Position numbers and translations under genes: made by a program
From: Rhodococcus sp. 06-462-5
Lineage (GTDB): Bacteria; Actinomycetota; Actinomycetes; Mycobacteriales; Mycobacteriaceae
Length of the DNA: 64,000 nucleotides
Assembly: GCF_002258315.1 (NCBI RefSeq)
Contig: NZ_NOYD01000001.1
Location: forward strand, 62,001-126,000
Direction of reading: 5' to 3'
The notes under the pieces: model-generated
The model's database searches: none
Told to the model about the DNA's origin: nothing
What the model saw: the letters and a program-made list of their open reading frames with translations, nothing else
Shown here: one piece after another, positions 9,604 to 17,648 of the stretch
Layout of the letters: every line of letters begins with the position of its first letter
How positions within the stretch are numbered: position 1 is the stretch's first letter

Positions 9604-9627
9604 ATACTTAGCGCAAGAGCTAAGTAT
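9604..9627. promoter_or_regulatory. Perfect palindrome, likely ArsR operator
   Basis: Arms ATACTTAGC (9604-9612) and GCTAAGTAT (9619-9627) are exact inverse complements with a 6-nt spacer. The site begins 22 nt before the ArsR start codon, where an autorepressor site would block the promoter. Binding is inferred from position and symmetry. Confidence 0.7.
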
Positions 9628-9653
9628 TAAGAGACGATGCAGCCCCGACCTCG

Positions 9654-10148
9654 CTAGGAGTCATCGTCAAGGTCCTTGAAGTAGCGCGCAACGGGCCATC
9701 TCTCGAACCCACTGACCTCGTACGCCGCTCGTGCCGGAGCATGACCGGGATCGTCACCTGTCTCGACCATGATCATTCGCAAGCCAGCAGACTTGACCCT
9801 CGCTAGAGACCGATCCATCAGCGCTCCACCGACGCCCCCTCGCTGCCGGACCGGATCGACCACGAGCACATATATCTCGCCCATGTTGTCCTGCGGATGC
9901 AATCGGGTGCAGACCCAACCGATGGGCACATCACCGTCTACCGCCACGTCCACATTCTCGGGTTCACCGTCGAGAACGAGGGTCAGGTCTTCAATCTGTC
10001 GCGCCTGCCAACCCGAGGGATAGAAGCAGTCATACACGAAGGACGGGACCGCCGACTGCACCATCGGGAATACCGGTTCCCACGCGCGGAGCGACAACGC
10101 GAGCAGCTCGGTACGGTACTGCGAGATGTAGGGCACGATAGTCACCAT
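9654..10148 (-). CDS. GNAT family N-acetyltransferase
   Basis: A 164-residue acetyltransferase. The acetyl-CoA binding motif is VDPVRQRGGVGGALMDRSL (about residues 97-115), followed by the GNAT end motif AARAAYEVSGFERWP. ATG at 10148 gives the typical N-terminus MVTIVPYISQY; the frame is open further upstream but runs towards the hsp20 promoter without a plausible start. The acceptor substrate is not predictable. No operon partner is evident. Confidence 0.78.
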   Translation of the reverse strand: MVTIVPYISQYRTELLALSLRAWEPVFPMVQSAVPSFVYDCFYPSGWQARQIEDLTLVLDGEPENVDVAVDGDVPIGWVCTRLHPQDNMGEIYVLVVDPVRQRGGVGGALMDRSLARVKSAGLRMIMVETGDDPGHAPARAAYEVSGFERWPVARYFKDLDDDS

Positions 10149-10282
10149 CAGGCCGAGTCTAGGTCGGGGCGTGTGAACTCGGACATCGAATATACGACGC
10201 CCCGTGGCCGTCGACGCACGACCCCCGCTGCGCCACAGCACTATTGGACCTGAAAAATTTCTGAGAACCTTCGAGAAACCTC

Positions 10283-10309
10283 TTGGCACTCCAAGGGCCA
10301 GAGTGCTAA
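10283..10309. promoter_or_regulatory. CIRCE operator (HrcA site)
   Basis: TTGGCACTC (10283-10291), 9 nt, then GAGTGCTAA (10301-10309). This is the CIRCE consensus (TTAGCACTC-N9-GAGTGCTAA) with one change. It lies about 70 nt before the hsp20 start. HrcA would repress the gene until heat shock; hrcA itself is not in the window. Confidence 0.88.
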
Positions 10310-10380
10310 TTTCTGTTCTGCACAGTTGAGGAGCGACTCGCCACAGGGGCGAGCGCATCTGGGTACAGGAGGTGGTTGCT

Positions 10381-10818
10381 GTGCTTCGTTTCGATCCGTT
10401 CCGTGATGTCGATTCCCTCACCTCGGCCATGCTGGGTGCCTCTTCCGGTTCGGACCGCGCCCCGCGATTCATGCCGATGGACCTCTACAAAGTCGACGAC
10501 CACTACGTGCTCAGTGCCGATCTTCCCGGCATCGACCCCGGATCGATCGATGTCGACGTCGACCGCGGCACGTTGACGCTCACCGCTCATCGGTCCGCTC
10601 CGGAAAACACTGGGGTGCAGTGGATTACCTCGGAGCGATTCGCCGGCACGTTCCGCCGCCAGGTCTCGCTGGGTGACGGCGTCGATACCGAGCGCATCTC
10701 CGCGGCGTACGACAACGGCGTTCTGTCCATCACCATTCCCCTCGCCGAACGCGCGAAACCACGCAAGATCGATATCGCACACACCGAGCAGAAGTCCATC
10801 GAACACGAGTCGACCTGA
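10381..10818 (+). CDS. hsp20: Hsp20/alpha-crystallin small heat-shock protein
   Basis: A 145-residue cytoplasmic holdase chaperone. It opens with LRFDPFRDVDSL, as is usual in the family. The alpha-crystallin domain (about 35-130) includes DLYKVDDHYVLSADLPGID and the conserved AAYDNGVLSITIP. The C-terminus lacks a clear I-x-I/V tail beyond KIDIAH. The start is probably GTG at 10381, 8 nt after AGGAGG; an upstream in-frame GTG at 10372 overlaps that ribosome-binding site. A CIRCE element upstream indicates HrcA-controlled heat induction. Confidence 0.93.
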   Translation: MLRFDPFRDVDSLTSAMLGASSGSDRAPRFMPMDLYKVDDHYVLSADLPGIDPGSIDVDVDRGTLTLTAHRSAPENTGVQWITSERFAGTFRRQVSLGDGVDTERISAAYDNGVLSITIPLAERAKPRKIDIAHTEQKSIEHEST

Positions 10819-10868
10819 CGCGAGACGGACAGCCGAACAGATCACGAAAACCATTGGGGTGATGCACT

Positions 10869-11042
10869 ATGCCATCCGAGGCGGTGGTGTGGACGGAATC
10901 GACCTACCGTGAGCAGTGGTGGCGCACGGTGGTGGGCGTCGAGACAAGCTTCAGGGAATGCGCGACGGCGGATGTGCTCGATCAGTGTCGAGCCGAGCCT
11001 TTCGACGACGATCTCTACCCGCACACACAGCACGCAGCCTGA
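10869..11042 (+). CDS. Small hypothetical protein downstream of hsp20
   Basis: A 57-residue frame from ATG (10869) to TGA, preceded by a GGGGTG stretch and followed at once by a strong hairpin. It is acidic, with Trp pairs (REQWWRTVV) and a His-containing tail. It begins 50 nt after hsp20 and ends before the terminator, so it would share the heat-shock transcript. I do not recognise a family. Coding is supported by position and by the terminator placement only. Confidence 0.45.
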   Translation: MPSEAVVWTESTYREQWWRTVVGVETSFRECATADVLDQCRAEPFDDDLYPHTQHAA

Positions 11043-11047
11043 CGAGA

Positions 11048-11079
11048 AGGGCCGGTACCGAACACTCGGTGCCGGCCCT
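11048..11079. terminator. Strong hairpin between convergent genes
   Basis: AGGGCCGGTACCG and CGGTGCCGGCCCT form a 13-bp stem with one imperfect pair and a short loop (AACACT). It lies between the small gene after hsp20 and the convergent acetyltransferase, so it may stop transcription both ways. There is no long T run, which is usual in high-GC actinobacteria. Confidence 0.75.
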
Positions 11080-11082
11080 CCG

Positions 11083-11550
11083 TCATCGGGATCTCTTCAG
11101 GGACAACGAGAAGAACGTGCTCGACGGATCGAGAACGTAGTCCCCGAACGGCGGGCACTCGACGAACCCGTGGCGCACATACAGCCTGCGGGCCGCAGCG
11201 AAGTAGTCCTGGGTTCCCGTTTCCAGGCTCACCCTCGCAATGCCACGTCGACGCGCATCGTCGAGAGCATGAGCGAGCAAGCGCGACGCCACACCCTGCC
11301 CCCTCGCCGCCCCCGTGGTCCGCATCGACTTCAGCTCGCCGTGATCGGGTGAGAGTTCTTTCAGCGCAGCGATTCCCAGCAGTACCTCTGCATCCCAACC
11401 CGTCCACACGGTGACATGCGATCCGCGCAGACCGGACAGATCGAGAGCGTGCACACTCTCGGCAGGCGAGGTGGCGTGCATGTCCTCGAGATGCTCGGTG
11501 AGCAGCGCCTGCACTTGTGGACGCGACAGATCGTCGACCTCTATCCGCAT
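11083..11550 (-). CDS. GNAT family N-acetyltransferase
   Basis: A 155-residue acetyltransferase. Central motif MRTTGAARGQGVASRLLAHALDDARRRG (about 80-107) is the acetyl-CoA loop. The C-terminal part AARRLYVRHGFVECPPFGDY matches the PhnO/ElaA-like subgroup. The ATG at 11550 is chosen because it gives MRIEVDDLSRPQV, the standard opening strand; the open frame extends upstream only inside the carotenoid gene. It starts 8 nt after that gene's stop codon, so the two could share a transcript. Confidence 0.82.
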   Translation of the reverse strand: MRIEVDDLSRPQVQALLTEHLEDMHATSPAESVHALDLSGLRGSHVTVWTGWDAEVLLGIAALKELSPDHGELKSMRTTGAARGQGVASRLLAHALDDARRRGIARVSLETGTQDYFAAARRLYVRHGFVECPPFGDYVLDPSSTFFSLSLKRSR

Positions 11551-11558
11551 GCCGGAAC

Positions 11559-13076
11559 TCACCTGTTCATGAGCCTCTCGATGGCGTCGAACATCTTGAA
11601 TCGTCCACTGGTCGGCACTGTTTCGATGTCGTGACCGGTGATGCCCCAGCTCGCCAGCAGGGTGTTCGCGGCCTGCAGCCCGGTGGTGGCCGCACGTTCC
11701 ATCAGCGCGACCGGCAGATCGATACGGATGCCGTCGCCCGCGAGAACCAGTGCGGGTTCGGGGGTACGGACGGTGGGGCGCTCGGCGAACGCGCCGAGGC
11801 CGAACATGGGGCAATCGTCACGCCACTCGGATCGTTCTGCGATCACCTCTGCATCAGCGGTTTCCGGATAGATCTCGTGCATCCGGTCCATCAGCTGCTG
11901 CCGCGTGACCTCCTCGGATTCCTCGGCGGCGTAGGCGTGCAGCTCGACGACGGAGCCGCCGGTGCGGGCAGCCCACTGCGCGGCCTCGTCCTCGAATCGT
12001 TCGAGTACGCTGATGTTGTCGATCGGGGGCATGCCACCGGTGCCGATGAAGGCGGGGCGATCGGCGTTGACGGCCTTGCTCAACCACACGCGGTGTACCA
12101 GGAACGGCGGTGTGTTCTGCAGCGCAGCAACCTGTTTGCGCCAGTCGGGCGTCCCCAGCTCGGGTGACTGCTCGAGCACTCGCTGCAATCCGGCGATGTC
12201 GGTCGCCAGTACCACCGCGTCGGCGTCGATGATGCCGCCTGCGTCGACGCGGAACTTTCGCAATCCACCGCGGCTGATCTCGCCGCACGGAGTGGAGGTT
12301 CTGATGTCGACTCCGAGTCCGGTGAGGTATTCCCCCAACGGGTCCCACAGCGCCTGCGGATACGGGTCACGCGGAACGTCGAAGATCAGGCCCTCGGAGG
12401 AGCCGAGGAAGTAGATGTGGAACATCATCGCCAACTCGGCGGCAGACATCTTCTCGGGATCGGCGAAGAAGCTGCGGGAGAACACTCCGAACGCCAGGTG
12501 CCGTGCGGCCTCGGGAAAATTGATGTTGCGCAGGAACTCTGCGGCCGGAGTGGTGTCCAGCTCGTCGAAGGTCTTGGGCACACTCACCGTCATCAAAGGC
12601 AGTGCCGCAATACCGTTGAGGTCGGTGAGGTCCTTCCACCGGAACGTCGGACTACGCTTGACGAACGCGAATGCGTTCAGTGGCGGCGTTTCGGGCAAGC
12701 CCTTGAATCCGTCGATCCGACCGTCGCCGTCGATCAGTGGGTAGTCGTCCACCGGACGCAGCCGAGCCAACTCGGGGTCGGTGCGGCGGAGCAGGTTTCG
12801 CAGATTGTAGTACTGCCGGAAGAACGCATGGAAGCCGCGGCTCATGGTGGCGGGTGAGCCGTCCTCCAGCGTCGTGTCCCATCCGCCGACGCGGCCGCCG
12901 AGGTAGCTCTCGCGTTCGACCACGTGCACTTTCACCCCGCGCTCGGCCAGCGCGGTCGCAGCGCTCAGACCCGCGATGCCACCGCCGACCACCACCACGT
13001 GCGGGACGTCCGCCAGCTGTGCGGCGTCCGAATATCCCTGCACCGCAGCATGAGTGACTTTTTTGGAATCGGTCAA
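11559..13076 (-). CDS. crtU: FAD-dependent carotene desaturase/methyltransferase, CrtU-like
   Basis: A 505-residue amine-oxidase/phytoene-desaturase superfamily flavoprotein. FAD motif VVVVGGGIAGLSAATALAERG begins near residue 28, followed by ESYLGGRVGGW. The signature SRGFHAFFRQYYNLRNLLRR is typical of CrtU enzymes, which convert beta-rings to aromatic phi- or chi-rings. The C-terminal FAD box is LVLAGDGIRIDLPVALMERAATTG. The start is TTG at 13076, overlapping the methyltransferase stop as TTGA. Rhodococci make aromatic carotenoids with such an enzyme, but other FAD desaturases remain possible. No phytoene synthase lies in this window. Confidence 0.72.
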   Translation of the reverse strand: MTDSKKVTHAAVQGYSDAAQLADVPHVVVVGGGIAGLSAATALAERGVKVHVVERESYLGGRVGGWDTTLEDGSPATMSRGFHAFFRQYYNLRNLLRRTDPELARLRPVDDYPLIDGDGRIDGFKGLPETPPLNAFAFVKRSPTFRWKDLTDLNGIAALPLMTVSVPKTFDELDTTPAAEFLRNINFPEAARHLAFGVFSRSFFADPEKMSAAELAMMFHIYFLGSSEGLIFDVPRDPYPQALWDPLGEYLTGLGVDIRTSTPCGEISRGGLRKFRVDAGGIIDADAVVLATDIAGLQRVLEQSPELGTPDWRKQVAALQNTPPFLVHRVWLSKAVNADRPAFIGTGGMPPIDNISVLERFEDEAAQWAARTGGSVVELHAYAAEESEEVTRQQLMDRMHEIYPETADAEVIAERSEWRDDCPMFGLGAFAERPTVRTPEPALVLAGDGIRIDLPVALMERAATTGLQAANTLLASWGITGHDIETVPTSGRFKMFDAIERLMNR

Positions 13077-13810
13077 CGCTCTTCCTCCGTGGGACGAGAG
13101 CCGAGGAACGTGTGCACCACACCGTTCTGCCACCCGGTCATGGTCTCTCTGGCCACGCCGGTGTAGCCGGCTCGCTGCATCCGCCGCATGAAGGCCGAGG
13201 CGCCGTCGAAGGTCACGACACTGCGCCACAGGTGCCGGTACAGGGTGGCGTCGCGCGTCGCCAGCCAGCCGAGCGGAATGATGATGCCCCAGCTCACCAC
13301 GTTCCAGGAGATCCTGGCCCGCATCGAATCGTGCACCGAGTATTCGTGGAATGCGATGGTCGAGCCCGGACGCAACAGGGACAGAAGCGATTTCAGCTCC
13401 GTGTCGGGATCGTCGACGTTCCTGATGAGGTACGCGGCGAGTATCGCGTCGAACGGACCGTCCACCCCGTTCATCGCCAGATCCTCGACGCGTGAGTGCA
13501 CGAACGTCACGTTCGACGGCCAGTCCTTGCTCCGCGCGACCTCGAGCATCTCGGCCGACGCGTCGGCGGCGACGATCTCGGCATGCGGCGCGGCTTCGAG
13601 CAGCGCTGCGGTGGATGCGCCGGTGCCGCAACCGATGTCGAGCAGACGCAAGCCGGATCCGAGGTTCGGGATCCGCAGCCGCTTGGCCGACTTGAGCAGG
13701 TGTTCGTGGTAGCCGGGGTTCGCTCCGACGAGTCGGTCGTACGCCTTGGCGCCGACGTCGAATGCCCCGGGAACTTCGTTGCGCGGCAGTCCGCCCTTAC
13801 CGACCTTCAC
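13073..13810 (-). CDS. Class I SAM-dependent methyltransferase (UbiE-like)
   Basis: A 245-residue Rossmann methyltransferase. SAM motif I is LRLLDIGCGTGASTAALLE (about 54-72), the acidic loop is IVAADASAEML, and later comes DAILAAYLIRNVDDPD. The terminal region has a hydrophobic stretch (NVVSWGIIIPLGW), suggesting contact with membrane or an isoprenoid substrate. It is coupled to crtU (TTGA overlap) and to the S4 gene (ATGA overlap). A role in methylating a carotenoid or quinone is inferred; the substrate is unknown. Confidence 0.82.
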   Translation of the reverse strand: MKVGKGGLPRNEVPGAFDVGAKAYDRLVGANPGYHEHLLKSAKRLRIPNLGSGLRLLDIGCGTGASTAALLEAAPHAEIVAADASAEMLEVARSKDWPSNVTFVHSRVEDLAMNGVDGPFDAILAAYLIRNVDDPDTELKSLLSLLRPGSTIAFHEYSVHDSMRARISWNVVSWGIIIPLGWLATRDATLYRHLWRSVVTFDGASAFMRRMQRAGYTGVARETMTGWQNGVVHTFLGSRPTEEER

Positions 13811-14040
13811 AGTGCCTCTTCCTTGCTGACGCGGGCCGAGGGCCCACCCTGGACCGATACGACATCACCGTGCTGCAACTGCCGTCCGCGCCGCACATCC
13901 ACATCCCCGTTGACACTGACCAAACCGTCGGCGATCACGCCCTTCGCCTCGGCACCGGATTCGATGAGGTTGGCGAGCTTGAGGAATTGACCCAGTCTGA
14001 TCGATTCGTCGCGGATGGGGACATCGTGTGCGTCGGACAT
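13807..14040 (-). CDS. S4-domain RNA-binding protein
   Basis: A 77-residue protein that is essentially one S4 fold: IRLGQFLKLANLIESGAEAKGVIADGLVSVNG, then VRRGRQLQHGDVV. This size and spacing match the YbcJ/RqcP-like small S4 proteins that bind structured RNA or stalled ribosomes. ATG at 14040 follows GGATGGAG. It overlaps the methyltransferase start by 4 nt. Why it travels with CrtU and the methyltransferase is unclear; co-location may be only transcriptional. Confidence 0.85.
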   Translation of the reverse strand: MSDAHDVPIRDESIRLGQFLKLANLIESGAEAKGVIADGLVSVNGDVDVRRGRQLQHGDVVSVQGGPSARVSKEEAL

Positions 14041-14083
14041 GTCTCCATCCTGTACTAGCAAGCCGTTCGCTGCTACCAACCGG

Positions 14084-16270
14084 TCACATCGACGAACGGA
14101 ACCGGCGCAACCGCAGGCTGTTGCTCACCACGAACACCGAGGACAGCGCCATCGCGGCACCGGCGAGCATCGGGTTGAGCAGGCCCGCAGCGGCCAGCGG
14201 CACAGCGGCGACGTTGTAGGCGAAGGCCCAGAACAGGTTGCCCTTGATGGTGCTCAGGGTGCGCCGAGAGAGCCGGATTGCGTCGCCCACGGCCCGTAGG
14301 TCACCGCGCACCAACGTCAGGTCGCTGGCCTCGATCGCCACATCGGTGCCGGTACCCATCGCAAGCCCCAGATCGGCTGTGGCGAGGGCGGCCGCGTCGT
14401 TGATGCCGTCGCCGACCATCGCCACGACCTTGCCCGACGCCTGCAGTTCACGAACGGCATCGACCTTGCCCGTCGGCAGGACACCGGCGATGACCTCGTC
14501 GATTCCCACCTCGGCGGCGATCGTGCGCGCGGCGGCCTCGTTGTCGCCGGTCAGCATGACGGGAGTCAGGCCGAGCGCTCGAAGTTCCGCGACGGCCTGC
14601 TTCGACGTCGGCTTGACCGAATCGGAGACCACCTGCACTCCGCGAGCTCTGCCGTCCCAGCCGAGTGCGACGGCGGTGCGTCCCTGACGTTCGGCGGCCT
14701 CGAAGGCATCGGCAAGCTCCAACGGCAGCGGCATCGACCAGTCGTCCAGCAGCGAGCGCCGCCCGATGACCGCGGCTCGACCGTCCACGACACCTTGCAC
14801 CCCGAGTCCGTCGAGGCTGGTGAATTCCTCGACGGTCATGGACTGGGTCGAACCCGCGATGGCGCGGGCGATGGGGTGCTCCGAACCCGATTCCAACGCT
14901 GCCGCCACGGCACGGACCACGTCCTCGTCCTCGCCGTCGGCCACGTGCACCGACTGCAGAGTCATGTCCCCGGTGGTGACGGTTCCGGTCTTGTCGAGTA
15001 CGACGGTATCGACGCGGCGCGTGGATTCGAGGATTTCCGGGCCCTTGATCAGGATGCCGAGCTGCGCGGCCCGGCCGGTGCCGACCATCAGTGCAGTCGG
15101 TGTGGCAAGTCCGAGCGCGCACGGGCACGCGATGATGAGCACCGCGACTGCAGCCGTGAACGCGCCTGCCGCGGAACTGCCTGCACCGAGCCAGAATCCG
15201 AGGGTCGCGACCGAGATCGCTATGACGATCGGCACGAAGATTCCGGAGATCCGATCGGCCAAGCGCTGCGCCTGCGCCTTGCCGGTCTGCGCGTCCTCGA
15301 CGGCCTTCGCCATCTGCGCGAGCTGAGTGTCGGCACCTATTCGCTTCGCCCGCACAGTGATTCGGCCACCGACGTTGAGCGTCGCACCCACCACGGCGTC
15401 GCCGACGCCGACCTCCACGGGCACGGATTCACCCGTCAGCATCGACCGGTCGACGGCCGAGGAGCCGCTCTCGACGGTGCCGTCGGTGGCCACCTTCTCG
15501 CCGGGACGAACGACGAACAGATCGCCGACGGCCAATTGCTCGATCGGAATCTGTTGTTCCTTACCATCTTCGAGTACGGCAACCGTCTTGGCACCGAGGT
15601 CCATCAGGGCGCGCAACGCCGCACCGGCCTGACGCTTGGATCGGCTCTCGAACCATCGTCCGGCCAGGATGAAGGTGGTCACGCCCGCCGCGGCCTCGAG
15701 GTAGATGTTGCCGGCCCCGTCCGTTCGCGCGATCGTGAACTCGAACGGATGCGTCATACCCGGAGTGCCTGCAGTGCCGAAGAACAGTGCGTACAGCGAC
15801 CACCCCAACGCCGCCAGGGTGCCCATGCTGACGAGGGTGTCCATGGTCGAGGTGCCGTGCCGCAGGTTGGTCCATGCAGCGCGGTGGAACGGCAACGCAC
15901 CCCACACGACCACCGGCGCGGCAAGAGTCAACGACAGCCACTGCCAGTTGGTGAACTGCAACGCCGGAATCATCGCCATCGCGATCACCGGCACGCTGAG
16001 CACCGCCGAGACGATCAATCGCTGCTTCAGCGGGTCGGTGGGAAGCTCGTCGACCGGTTCCGCGGCGGGAAGAGTGGCGGTGTAGCCGGCGGATTCAACG
16101 GCGGCGATCAGGTCCTCGGTGGCCACGCCGTCACTGGTGACGCGGGCCTTCTCGGTGGCGTAGTTGACCGTCGCCGATACCCCGTCGAGCTTGTTGAGCT
16201 TGCGTTCGATGCGGTTGGCGCACGACGCACAGGTCATGCCGCCGAGGATCAGTTCGGTTTCCTGGCTCAT
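14084..16270 (-). CDS. copA: Copper-exporting P1B-type ATPase
   Basis: A 728-residue heavy-metal ATPase with one N-terminal metal-binding domain ([13 protein letters not shown]-x2-C near residues 14-17). Transmembrane helices follow from about 85, the phosphatase loop is LTGESVPVE, the transmembrane metal motif is CPC in [13 protein letters not shown], the phosphorylation site is DKTGTVT, the HP site is SEHPIARAI, and the hinge is [14 protein letters not shown] plus the Cys-containing HMA domain indicates export of Cu(I). ATG at 16270 overlaps the preceding gene's TGA by 4 nt. A CsoR-like site lies upstream of that first gene, so the pair is probably copper-induced. Confidence 0.94.
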   Translation of the reverse strand: MSQETELILGGMTCASCANRIERKLNKLDGVSATVNYATEKARVTSDGVATEDLIAAVESAGYTATLPAAEPVDELPTDPLKQRLIVSAVLSVPVIAMAMIPALQFTNWQWLSLTLAAPVVVWGALPFHRAAWTNLRHGTSTMDTLVSMGTLAALGWSLYALFFGTAGTPGMTHPFEFTIARTDGAGNIYLEAAAGVTTFILAGRWFESRSKRQAGAALRALMDLGAKTVAVLEDGKEQQIPIEQLAVGDLFVVRPGEKVATDGTVESGSSAVDRSMLTGESVPVEVGVGDAVVGATLNVGGRITVRAKRIGADTQLAQMAKAVEDAQTGKAQAQRLADRISGIFVPIVIAISVATLGFWLGAGSSAAGAFTAAVAVLIIACPCALGLATPTALMVGTGRAAQLGILIKGPEILESTRRVDTVVLDKTGTVTTGDMTLQSVHVADGEDEDVVRAVAAALESGSEHPIARAIAGSTQSMTVEEFTSLDGLGVQGVVDGRAAVIGRRSLLDDWSMPLPLELADAFEAAERQGRTAVALGWDGRARGVQVVSDSVKPTSKQAVAELRALGLTPVMLTGDNEAAARTIAAEVGIDEVIAGVLPTGKVDAVRELQASGKVVAMVGDGINDAAALATADLGLAMGTGTDVAIEASDLTLVRGDLRAVGDAIRLSRRTLSTIKGNLFWAFAYNVAAVPLAAAGLLNPMLAGAAMALSSVFVVSNSLRLRRFRSSM

Positions 16271-17154
16271 GCCTGTCCCTCCTGTGCCTCGGTGGTGAAT
16301 TCGGCGGTGCGCACGACGCCCCCGTGCTGAAAGTCGAGATAGAGCGCATATGTTCCCGCGGTCGGCGCGTCGACGGCGAAGTCGACCGTCGGTCCCGGTG
16401 GCCCGTCCTCCGGATGAACGTGAAGGTAGGCGAGGTCGTCGGCGCGGAGGGCCACCAGGTGTCCGTAGGCACCGAGATACGGCTCGAGATCGGTGACCTC
16501 GCGTCCGTCCTGCGCGATCGTCAGGGACACGGTGGAGTTCGAGCCCGCGGTGACCGCACCGGTGAGCGTCACGTCGTAACCGTCGACCCTCGATGTCACA
16601 TTCGGTGTACTCAGGGGCTGCGGCCGATAGTCGCCGGGAACGGTCAACTCCGCCCCCAGGGTGATGTTCTCCCCGCCGGCCGGCGTGAAGTCGGCGAACA
16701 GACGGTACGGCCCGGGCCGGGTGAGATCGAGAGTCGTCGACCATGTTCCCGACGCGTCCCGGGTCGGATGGACGTGCTGGAAGTCGGTCAGATCGCGCCG
16801 AACGACGATGAGGTGCAGTTCCTCGGTGTGCATGACGTCGTAGTCGGTCAGCGCCGCCCCGACCGGTCCGCTGATCGTGAAGGCGACCGGTACGTCCGGT
16901 CCCGATTCGACGACGGATCGATCGAGCGACAGTGTGTAGCCGTCCTGGGTGGCCTGGAGCCCGGCAGGCATCGCGGCCGGGGCAGCCGTGTCGTCGTGCG
17001 CGTCATGGCCGGTGTGCGACGCGGCTGCGGTCGCCTGGGCGTCGGGTCCGATCTTGTCCCCGACGAACAGCGCCGCCAGGAACAGGAACGCGATTCCGAC
17101 GAAAAATCCGACGAGCTTGGTGGGTGCGTCGAGTTCCTGCCGTTCTGTGTTCAC
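16267..17154 (-). CDS. Membrane-anchored, His/Met-bearing protein of the copper operon
   Basis: A 295-residue protein starting with GTG. Residues about 13-33 form one transmembrane helix ([20 protein letters not shown]). A short His/Asp segment ([10 protein letters not shown]) follows, and then two similar beta-rich halves, each containing H-V-H (FQHVHPT near 126-132 and YLHVHPED near 245-252). The histidines suggest extracellular copper binding. It precedes and overlaps copA, and a CsoR-like site covers its ribosome-binding region. Similar proteins accompany CopA in actinobacteria, but no biochemical role is known to me. Confidence 0.75.
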   Translation of the reverse strand: MNTERQELDAPTKLVGFFVGIAFLFLAALFVGDKIGPDAQATAAASHTGHDAHDDTAAPAAMPAGLQATQDGYTLSLDRSVVESGPDVPVAFTISGPVGAALTDYDVMHTEELHLIVVRRDLTDFQHVHPTRDASGTWSTTLDLTRPGPYRLFADFTPAGGENITLGAELTVPGDYRPQPLSTPNVTSRVDGYDVTLTGAVTAGSNSTVSLTIAQDGREVTDLEPYLGAYGHLVALRADDLAYLHVHPEDGPPGPTVDFAVDAPTAGTYALYLDFQHGGVVRTAEFTTEAQEGQA

Positions 17155-17164
17155 GGCACTACCC

Positions 17165-17179
17165 TACCCCCCCAGGGTA
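17165..17179. promoter_or_regulatory. CsoR-like copper operator
   Basis: TACCCCCCCAGGGTA is a G/C-tract pseudo-palindrome of the CsoR/RicR type (TACCC...GGGTA). It ends 11 nt before the GTG start of the copper operon, so a bound repressor would cover the ribosome-binding region or the very start of the transcript. No csoR gene lies in the window. Confidence 0.65.
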
Positions 17180-17180
17180 T

Positions 17181-17483
17181 CTATTCGGTAGTTCCGAATG
17201 TCATCTTGTATCCGACGTGGGAGTCGACGAAGCCGAGACGGGTGTAGAAGCGATGTGCGTCCGTTCGACTGACGTCGGACGTCAACTGCACCAGAGCACA
17301 CCCCCGCCGCTCGGCCTCCGCGATCGCCCACCCGATCAGCGCACCGCCGAGTCCCCGGCCGCGCCACCGCGCGTCCACCCGAACTGCTTCGATCTGCGCC
17401 CGCAGCGCGCCCCCTCGGGCAAGCCCGGGAATGACGGTCAACTGCAGCGTTCCCACCACCTCGTCACCGTGCACCGCCACCAT
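17181..17483 (-). pseudogene. GNAT acetyltransferase, N-terminally truncated
   Basis: The 100-residue frame has the acetyl-CoA loop VDARWRGRGLGGALIGWAIAEAERRG and the end motif AHRFYTRLGFVDSHVGYKM. It begins at VAVHGDEVVGTLQLTV, which is normally the third or fourth strand of the fold. About 45 residues of the usual N-terminus are missing, and no frame upstream supplies them before the promoter region of the cutinase-like gene. It is probably a remnant, although some short GNAT proteins are active. Its stop lies next to the copper operator. Confidence 0.55.
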
Positions 17484-17648
17484 CGGTCAGGTCGAATCCC
17501 GTCGATGTCATTCGATGATGAAAAGCCATGCGTACGACGGTAAATGATGCGGTTTGTAACGCGAACGACCCGACCGACGAAATCCCGGGTAACCCACTGG
17601 CAACTGCAGTCGGGATCGGTTCGGGCGGACATGATGGGGATCGAAAAC

